From NCBI GenBank assembly GCA_937874315.1, contig CALNAE010000347.1:1-7541 (forward strand): a DNA stretch of 7,541 nt. Direction: 5' to 3'. The notes beneath the pieces were generated by a model. That model saw only the letters and a list, made by a program, of their open reading frames with translations, did not search any database and had not been told where the DNA came from. Made by a program: the position numbers and the translations under genes. This document shows positions 1-5,268 of this stretch, in pieces; the first letter of the stretch is position 1, and the number at the start of each line of letters is the position of its first letter. The DNA is from an uncultured Bifidobacterium sp. Lineage in GTDB: Bacteria; Actinomycetota; Actinomycetes; Actinomycetales; Bifidobacteriaceae.

Positions 1-1
1 G

Positions 2-457
2 GTAATCCGCGCTAACACAACCCCCTTCACTTTCGATGCCATCGCTGTAACGCTCATATTTTTATCACCCCTCTGCCTATTTGTTTTCAAGCCGAGCAAC
101 GATCAACGCTTTCTTTCGATGGGATATGGTGCCATTCTGTTAGTAGTCGCGTACCAATTCAAAGTTGCAGCAACCGGTTTCTACACTGCAGGATACGGTG
201 GTAGTACGCAATCGCGCTATTACCAATGCGCCATTGGTATCTTCGCACTATCCATCATATGGATGCTCTCTCGGTTCTTGACGATATTCCCACCGCAGGA
301 AGAGAAAATATCAACCACCTTAATCTACCGAGGGAGACACATTTCACTAGAACCCCTACCACAACTCAGTACGCTTGGAACGGCAGTTGTCACAGGCCTT
401 TGTCTGATTCTGTTATATGACGGATTCATCAACACATTTTTACTCAGCGGACGCTGA
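2..457 (+). CDS. C-terminal part of a multi-spanning membrane protein (5' end outside window)
   Basis: The frame is open from base 2 to the TGA at 455-457, giving 151 residues with no start in view; an ATG at 119 is internal to the open frame and has no convincing ribosome binding site. The fragment is strongly hydrophobic, with likely membrane segments at about fragment residues 12-30, 41-60, 75-96 and 124-146, and a short polar C-terminus (LLSGR). Between the second and third segments is a QSRYY motif (70-74) after a Gly-rich turn. A late G-x-R-Y-type motif of this sort is known from large GT-C-like and DUF2142-like membrane proteins of polysaccharide loci, so a membrane glycosyltransferase or polymerase is a reasonable guess. 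A transporter or flippase end cannot be excluded. It converges on the glycosyltransferase gene at 510. The membrane-protein call is well supported; the function is not. Confidence 0.75.
   Translation, partial: VIRANTTPFTFDAIAVTLIFLSPLCLFVFKPSNDQRFLSMGYGAILLVVAYQFKVAATGFYTAGYGGSTQSRYYQCAIGIFALSIIWMLSRFLTIFPPQEEKISTTLIYRGRHISLEPLPQLSTLGTAVVTGLCLILLYDGFINTFLLSGR
444..457 (+). terminator. Small hairpin at the end of the membrane protein gene, possible weak terminator
   Basis: TCAGC (444-448), tetraloop GGAC, then GCTGA (453-457) form a perfect 5-bp stem that includes the stop codon. It is followed by TATTTG, not by a true run of T. It lies at the convergent junction, where a terminator is expected, but the stem is short and the T-tract poor, so the call is tentative. 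Confidence 0.2.
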
Positions 458-509
458 TATTTGATCACCCATCAACCGCGTGTTGTATATTTTCGACGTA
501 TGCTTGCCA

Positions 510-2969
510 TCACCATTGAATTTTATAGTGTCCATCGTATTGATTGAGGTTGATGTTCATGAACTTTCCGCGTTCAACACTGGACCACCTGTTAAAGAAA
601 TAATACTTCTCGTGTTCAAAGCGCCGGAAACTTTGAGTGTTCGGGCTCTCTGGGCCACGGCTACTGCTTTCACGATAATACAGATTCGCGTCAGTGTCGA
701 GCACCACTAGGTATCCACTCACATTTACTTTCAAACAGAGATCTATATCGTTAAAGGCAACAGCAAGTTCATCATCAAATCCACCAAGTTCATCAAATAA
801 TGATTTCTTTATCATTTGACAAGCGCCGGTCACCGCAGCAACATCTGACGGGACTTGTAGGAGACTCATATACCCAACGCCGTTCTGAGAAAAATTGAGA
901 TTCATATAGTCAACTCCTCCCGGCGCCACCCAGACACCGGCATGCTGAATCAATCCATCAAAGTTATAGAGCTTTGCCCCAACTACCCCGACTTCCGGGC
1001 GTTGGAAGAATCCAACCATCGACGTCAACCAGTCAGGATTGATAACTTCCGTGTCATTATTGAGGAACAGCAACAGCTCGGCATCAGTCTGTGCGGCACC
1101 GAAATTGCAGATGGCTGAGTAATTGAACCCAGTCCCCGGCCACGTCACTACATGTACACGCTCATGCCGCTGCTGAATATCCCAGTAATACGACATCGTT
1201 TTCTTATCGGTACTGTTGTTCTCGACACAGATGATGTCATAGTTGTCGTAATCCGTTTTGGACAACACCGATTCCAAACATGCCGACAGCAGATCAATAT
1301 GGTCTTTCGTCGGAATGATAATACTTACCTTCGGGCGTTCACTCATTCGATGAATTATCTTATACATACATGCCGAGGAGCGATTCTCTATATCCACAGG
1401 CAAATTCAACCTATCAAAATGGCTTTTAAGAGCTTTAGCTCCTGACACAATGGCATAGGACTTGCTCTCTATGTCGGCACTTGTGGAACCACTGTGTTCA
1501 CGCCAGTGATACAGCATATACGGTACGTTGTGAATCGAACGGGCTACTTCCGAACATTTCAGCGTGAGGTCGTAATCCTGTGCCCCATTCACTTCAGGTC
1601 CGGAAAGTTCAACGCGCGATAGCGCGTATCGACTCACCATCAGCATGTGCGTTATATAGTTGTGCGCGCACAACAAATCAGCATTAAAGTCTGGTTTGAA
1701 AACAGGCCACTCGTACTCGCCATCACGAAGATGGTCCTCGTCGCAATAGAGAAGATCAGTCTCAGGGTCTTCCCGCACGGTAAGCATGTAACGGTATAGC
1801 GCATCGGGCTCTATGGTGTCATCATGGTCCACAAATGCTAGGTAATCCCCCTTCGCCGCAGCGATACCGACATTGGTATTTTCCGAAATGCTTTTGTTCT
1901 CGCACGTGACTACGCGAATACGAGAATCGTGGAACTCACCAAGCACCCTGTCAACCTGCGGGCAAACTCCGCTTGCATTCACAAGAATAAGTTCGAAACG
2001 CGCATATGATTGAACAAGCACCGACGTTATCATTGCACGCAAAAATGCTTCAGGAGTGCGGAACACCGGCGTAATAATACTCACAAGCGGCGGTTTCTCC
2101 CATGCGGCGAATGACTCACGCTGCCGAATAATATCGGATGGGGTTGCGCGATGACGTTCAAACCACTGATGATACTGCGGATCTTGGGACGCGTATCGCA
2201 ATTCCTCTGTGGCTCCACGAGTGAATCCATCTACTTCCGGAGGGAGGATGCATGTGAAACAACCATCGGAGAACGGCGCCCCCACTCGATGGACATTGAT
2301 GCACAACGTCCTGTCCGAACCGTGAAGACCGATTGAATATCCGAGCTCGCGAAGCTGCAACAACGGATTATGCGGATCGGGGACAACACTGTCCTCCAAA
2401 ACCACCATGTTGGTACCCACCGGTTTAGCGTTGGCGTCCACAACGAACGCCTCGTACTTGGCGTCCGGCTCGTAGGGAATCGTCGCATGGAACCGGCACA
2501 CCACCTCCGTAGGCGTTAGATAATAGATTCCCGTTACATAGACGAACGGTTGGCCGGAAAGCCGCCGTTGATCGATGTCTCTGATCTGCGCTGCCCTATC
2601 GGGATGACGCTTGTATAACAGCCTTGAACGGATTTTGGATTCTACTGGTTTGAACGGAAACGTAAACACCGGCTCGGTATCGGGGTCACCTGCGAACACG
2701 CGAACCGACAGATCAACGCCATCAAGGAGAGGAACGGCGACGACGAACAACCGTGCATCTTCGCCATAGGTTGCACCATCGGTACCATGCAACGCCGCTG
2801 TGCCTTGGTCTTCGCCGTCGCGAGGCATCTCGTATACTGCGCAGACAAGTTCCCTGCCATTGTCCGCTGCTGCCGATGCATACACCCTATCGGCGGATAT
2901 CCCCTTCGCAAGGAGCTTGATATATCCCTTGCCGTTCCCGCGGCATTCGTCGAGGATTCTGTAACTCAT
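510..2969 (-). CDS. Tandem-domain GT2 glycosyltransferase, 819 aa
   Basis: Predicted cytoplasmic or membrane-associated enzyme adding sugars to a surface glycan. Residues 1 to about 280 form an N-terminal part I cannot assign. The first GT2 domain starts at PPLVSIITPVF (293-303), with nucleotide-sugar/metal motif DHDD (381-384), CDED (409-412), GAQDYD (462-467) and YHWREH (487-492). The second GT2 domain starts at PKVSIIIP (546-553), with ENNSTD (583-588), LNNDTEV (636-642), GAK (664-666), TGACQM (714-719), FNDIDLC (739-745) and ESSSRG (767-772). This order matches the tandem transferases common in rhamnan, O-antigen and EPS loci, with two active sites for alternating linkages. No signal peptide or membrane span is seen. 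The ATG at 2969 is preceded by AGGA four bases upstream. It lies 70 bp downstream of rmlA on the same strand, so co-transcription is likely. Oddities: Tyr765 where the family usually has His, and lower GC in the 3' half. Donor and acceptor cannot be told; rhamnose is an inference from rmlA. Confidence 0.93.
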   Translation of the reverse strand: MSYRILDECRGNGKGYIKLLAKGISADRVYASAAADNGRELVCAVYEMPRDGEDQGTAALHGTDGATYGEDARLFVVAVPLLDGVDLSVRVFAGDPDTEPVFTFPFKPVESKIRSRLLYKRHPDRAAQIRDIDQRRLSGQPFVYVTGIYYLTPTEVVCRFHATIPYEPDAKYEAFVVDANAKPVGTNMVVLEDSVVPDPHNPLLQLRELGYSIGLHGSDRTLCINVHRVGAPFSDGCFTCILPPEVDGFTRGATEELRYASQDPQYHQWFERHRATPSDIIRQRESFAAWEKPPLVSIITPVFRTPEAFLRAMITSVLVQSYARFELILVNASGVCPQVDRVLGEFHDSRIRVVTCENKSISENTNVGIAAAKGDYLAFVDHDDTIEPDALYRYMLTVREDPETDLLYCDEDHLRDGEYEWPVFKPDFNADLLCAHNYITHMLMVSRYALSRVELSGPEVNGAQDYDLTLKCSEVARSIHNVPYMLYHWREHSGSTSADIESKSYAIVSGAKALKSHFDRLNLPVDIENRSSACMYKIIHRMSERPKVSIIIPTKDHIDLLSACLESVLSKTDYDNYDIICVENNSTDKKTMSYYWDIQQRHERVHVVTWPGTGFNYSAICNFGAAQTDAELLLFLNNDTEVINPDWLTSMVGFFQRPEVGVVGAKLYNFDGLIQHAGVWVAPGGVDYMNLNFSQNGVGYMSLLQVPSDVAAVTGACQMIKKSLFDELGGFDDELAVAFNDIDLCLKVNVSGYLVVLDTDANLYYRESSSRGPESPNTQSFRRFEHEKYYFFNRWSSVERGKFMNINLNQYDGHYKIQW

Positions 2970-2973
2970 ATAT

Positions 2974-2977
2974 TCCT
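2974..2977 (-). promoter_or_regulatory. Ribosome binding site of the tandem GT2 gene
   Basis: On the minus strand AGGA is followed by ATAT and then the ATG at 2969. The four-base spacing is slightly short, but this is the only purine-rich site near the start. It supports the 819-residue reading. Confidence 0.6.
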
Positions 2978-3039
2978 AACTTTCCCAGTACAGCGGTCAC
3001 GGCTGCATTGATCCATCACAACCGTCGTTGACATTGTAG

Positions 3040-3924
3040 TTATCGCAACACCAGATCTTCGGCCACCTGATATAAGTGCCTGCCGTAGTTTGACTTTCCG
3101 TAAGCCCGTGCCGCGGCTTGCAGCGCTTCCCGAGATATCCAGCCATGTTCGTATGCAATTTCCTCTGGCACCGATATAGGCAAACTTTGCGACCGTTCAA
3201 CCGAACGAACGAATTCGCCGGCTTCATAAAGAGACTCCATGGTCCCGGTGTCCAGCCACGCATATCCACGGCCCAATGTCCTGACCTGTAGGGAGTCATC
3301 GTCAAGATACAGTCTGTTCAGATCCGTGATCTCATACTCGCCTCGAGCCGATGGTCGCACCTGTTTGGCGAAATCGACCACGCGCGAATCATAGAAATAC
3401 AAACCGGTCACCGCGTAATGGGACTGCGGTCGTTCCGGCTTTTCTTCAATGGATATCGCCCTGCCGTCAGCATCAAACTCGATGACGCCAAACCGCTCGG
3501 GGTCGTCCACATAATATCCAAAGACCGTGGCTCTTTGGGAGGCTGTGCTACGAGCGGCTTCGGCGAGTTGCTTGGACAGACCGTTGCCATAGAAGATATT
3601 GTCCCCGAGCACCAATGCACACGCATCCCCATCGATAAAGCGTTCACCGAGAACGAAGGCCTGCGCGAGACCGTCAGGAGATGGCTGAACCAAATATGCC
3701 AACTCAATTCCGAATCGAGACCCGTCGCCAAGCAACCGCTCGAAATTCGGTAGATCTTGAGGAGTGGAGATAATGAGGATGTCACGGATTCCCGCGAGCA
3801 TCAACGTCGATAACGGGTAATAGATCATCGGCTTGTCGTAGACCGGCAACAGCTGTTTTGAAGTCACCGACGTCAATGGATAGAGCCGTGTACCTGATCC
3901 CCCAGCCAGAATGATGCCTTTCAT
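3040..3924 (-). CDS. rmlA: Glucose-1-phosphate thymidylyltransferase (RmlA)
   Basis: Cytoplasmic nucleotidyltransferase that joins dTTP and glucose-1-phosphate to give dTDP-glucose and pyrophosphate, the first step to dTDP-L-rhamnose and related deoxysugars. The 294-residue length is normal for the short RmlA class. The nucleotide-binding signature GGSGTRLYPLT is at residues 8-18, followed by SKQLLPVYDKPMIYYPLS (22-39). LGDNIFYG (106-113) carries the metal-binding Asp108, EEKP is at 160-163, GEYEITD at 195-201 and WLDTGT at 223-228. All key motifs are intact, so the enzyme should be active. The ATG at 3924 has a good AAAGGA site nine bases upstream. rmlB, rmlC and rmlD are not in this window; instead the next gene on the strand is the tandem GT2 transferase. 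The gene is divergent from the GT2 gene at 3998 and probably starts from a promoter overlapping that gene's 5' end. Also named rfbA in other systems. Confidence 0.97.
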   Translation of the reverse strand: MKGIILAGGSGTRLYPLTSVTSKQLLPVYDKPMIYYPLSTLMLAGIRDILIISTPQDLPNFERLLGDGSRFGIELAYLVQPSPDGLAQAFVLGERFIDGDACALVLGDNIFYGNGLSKQLAEAARSTASQRATVFGYYVDDPERFGVIEFDADGRAISIEEKPERPQSHYAVTGLYFYDSRVVDFAKQVRPSARGEYEITDLNRLYLDDDSLQVRTLGRGYAWLDTGTMESLYEAGEFVRSVERSQSLPISVPEEIAYEHGWISREALQAAARAYGKSNYGRHLYQVAEDLVLR

Positions 3925-3933
3925 CGGTCTTTG

Positions 3934-3939
3934 TCCTTT
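3934..3939 (-). promoter_or_regulatory. Ribosome binding site of rmlA
   Basis: AAAGGA on the minus strand, nine bases before the ATG at 3924. This is a strong match to the Shine-Dalgarno consensus with good spacing, and it fixes the start at MKGIILAGG. Confidence 0.8.
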
Positions 3940-3959
3940 GCACGTCGACGGTATCGCTG

Positions 3960-3980
3960 ATTAGCCATATTAGCCCTAAT
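3960..3980. repeat. Short direct and inverted repeats in the divergent promoter region
   Basis: ATTAGCC occurs at 3960-3966 and again at 3969-3975, a 9-bp step. The second copy continues into CTAAT (3976-3980), making the perfect inverted repeat ATTAG-CC-CTAAT. The cluster lies between rmlA and the divergent GT2 gene, just downstream of the predicted rmlA promoter, where an operator would sit. It may also be a chance result of AT-rich sequence. Confidence 0.35.
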
Positions 3981-3985
3981 GATAA

Positions 3986-4013
3986 ATAATGGTGCATATG
4001 CCTTTGCTGTCAA
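3986..4013 (-). promoter_or_regulatory. Putative promoter of the rmlA-GT2 transcript
   Basis: Read on the minus strand, a perfect -35 hexamer TTGACA (4013-4008) is followed after 16 bases by CATTAT (3991-3986), a 4-of-6 match to the -10 consensus that keeps the A at position 2 and the final T. Transcription would begin near 3979, leaving a leader of about 55 bases before rmlA that contains its ribosome binding site. The promoter overlaps the first codons of the divergent GT2 gene, so the two transcription units could influence each other. It was found by eye only. Confidence 0.4.
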
Positions 4014-5209
4014 TCATCATCCCGGCCTATAACAACAGCCGGTATCTGTCGGAATGCGTTAGAAGTGTCTTATCACAGGATTTCCGCGACATTGAGGTCA
4101 TCATCGTCGATGATGACAGCACAGATGACACCCCGGCCGTCATCAACGCTCTAGCCCTATCCGATTCACGCGTACGAGCCGTGCGGCACAGCACTAACCA
4201 GGGCACACTCGCCGCACGCGCCACGGGGGTCGAGCAATCGCATGGAACATACGCCATGTTCATCGACCAAGATGATGCCTTACGAGCCGAGACGCTATCG
4301 AGACTTATCCAAGCATCAGAATCCGACACCGCAGACATATATCATTTCGGCGTGCAGGTCGAGGCCGCCAACCCAGTCGCCGAGCAAGCCAGCGCCGGTA
4401 TGACCGCATTCTTGACACCACAACCAAGAACCATACGAGGAGAGGCAATACTACAAACACAATTTGCGGAGAGCCAGGGCTTCGACTGGCACCTTCATCA
4501 TAAAATGTTTCGCGCGAATCTCCTCAGATCCGCCTATCATGCCGCAGCCCACACCCGACTGTTGCTCTCCGACGATCTCTACATGAATTTCATCATCGAT
4601 TCAATGGCAGATTGTTACGTCGCTCTACCCAAATCACCGTGGTACATATATCATCTCGGTCGAGGGGATACACTCGGAGCCACGCTGACCGTACCCGCTC
4701 TTCACAAAATTGCGCTCAGAGATGCCAAAGCGTTGCGGCTGATACGTCAGTTCGCTGAAGGGCCTTATGCTCCTAACCGCGGCGATTGGAACAATCGGAT
4801 CGCAGACGTTCGAGACAGACTGGTCGAACATACTATGAATGAATGGAAAGATAATCTTCCCGGTCCAGAGCAGCGAAATGGCCTACACGATATTCTTTCG
4901 ATTTGGGAACCGGACGCTGTATGCGGTGAGCTATATCGATATGTTCGCGACGCCGCCTATGCATATCTACAACAGGTAAATATCTCGTCCCCAATTGCAC
5001 TTAACCACCGTCTTATGGCACTCGAATATCTTCATATGGCGCAAGACACGGAACTCCGTTTCTCATCTTCGCATTCGAGTAACCTTCGGTACCGCGAAAT
5101 GAAGGATATCGCCGAACAGCATCTGCGCGACAGTGGACTGTTCAAGAATACGGCCGGCCAGCGGAAGTGTTCTTTGCCGCATTGGATGAGAAGCCTTTTC
5201 TCGAAGTAA
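3998..5209 (+). CDS. GT2 family glycosyltransferase, 403 aa, paralogue of the N-terminal part of the next gene
   Basis: Predicted inverting glycosyltransferase with a GT-A fold that transfers a sugar from a nucleotide donor to a surface-glycan intermediate at the inner face of the membrane. The N-terminus MPLLSIIIPAYN (1-12) opens a standard GT2 domain, with VDDDSTDDT (37-45), the metal-binding DQDD (90-93), HHKMFR (167-172) and SDDLYMN (191-197). YHLGRG (218-223) marks the end of the catalytic part. Residues 225-403 are a mainly helical tail with ELYRYVRD (311-318). I prefer the ATG at 3998: it aligns without gaps to the N-terminus of the following gene through residue 93, and GGTG at 3991-3994 could act as a weak ribosome binding site. 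An in-frame ATG at 3989 would add three residues (406 aa). Neither start has a purine-rich site, so a leaderless or short-leader message is possible. The gene is 59 bp upstream of the next one and probably co-transcribed with it. Substrate unknown. Confidence 0.92.
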   Translation: MPLLSIIIPAYNNSRYLSECVRSVLSQDFRDIEVIIVDDDSTDDTPAVINALALSDSRVRAVRHSTNQGTLAARATGVEQSHGTYAMFIDQDDALRAETLSRLIQASESDTADIYHFGVQVEAANPVAEQASAGMTAFLTPQPRTIRGEAILQTQFAESQGFDWHLHHKMFRANLLRSAYHAAAHTRLLLSDDLYMNFIIDSMADCYVALPKSPWYIYHLGRGDTLGATLTVPALHKIALRDAKALRLIRQFAEGPYAPNRGDWNNRIADVRDRLVEHTMNEWKDNLPGPEQRNGLHDILSIWEPDAVCGELYRYVRDAAYAYLQQVNISSPIALNHRLMALEYLHMAQDTELRFSSSHSSNLRYREMKDIAEQHLRDSGLFKNTAGQRKCSLPHWMRSLFSK

Positions 5210-5260
5210 TCTGAACCTGTCGCTTTGCACGGTTAAACTTCTCTCATTACTGCTGATTGC

Positions 5261-5265
5261 GAGGA
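5261..5265 (+). promoter_or_regulatory. Ribosome binding site of the large glycosyltransferase gene
   Basis: GAGGA lies three bases before the ATG at 5269. Spacing is short, but the motif is clear and no other start gives the conserved MPKISII opening. The 59-bp gap before this gene holds only a weak imperfect hairpin and no good promoter, which fits co-transcription with the gene ending at 5209. Confidence 0.65.
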
Positions 5266-5268
5266 ACT

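Noticed and set aside
461..475. TTGAT-CACCC-ATCAA hairpin in the convergent gap
   Set aside because: The stem is AT-rich, only 5 bp, and has no T-run on either side; too weak to call a terminator.
480..710. 76-codon plus-strand frame after the membrane protein gene
   Set aside because: It is almost entirely antisense to the 3' end of the tandem GT2 gene, which carries conserved motifs, and it has no ribosome binding site.
3408..3785. Overlapping open frames on both strands within rmlA
   Set aside because: rmlA is intact with all its motifs; these frames are shadows of its codon pattern.
5214..5234. AACC ... GGTT imperfect hairpin between the two plus-strand transferase genes
   Set aside because: It has a bulged stem, an 8-base loop and no T-tract, so a terminator is unlikely and co-transcription is the simpler reading.
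5225..5253. TTGCAC as a possible -35 element before the large glycosyltransferase gene
   Set aside because: No acceptable -10 hexamer lies 16-18 bases downstream.
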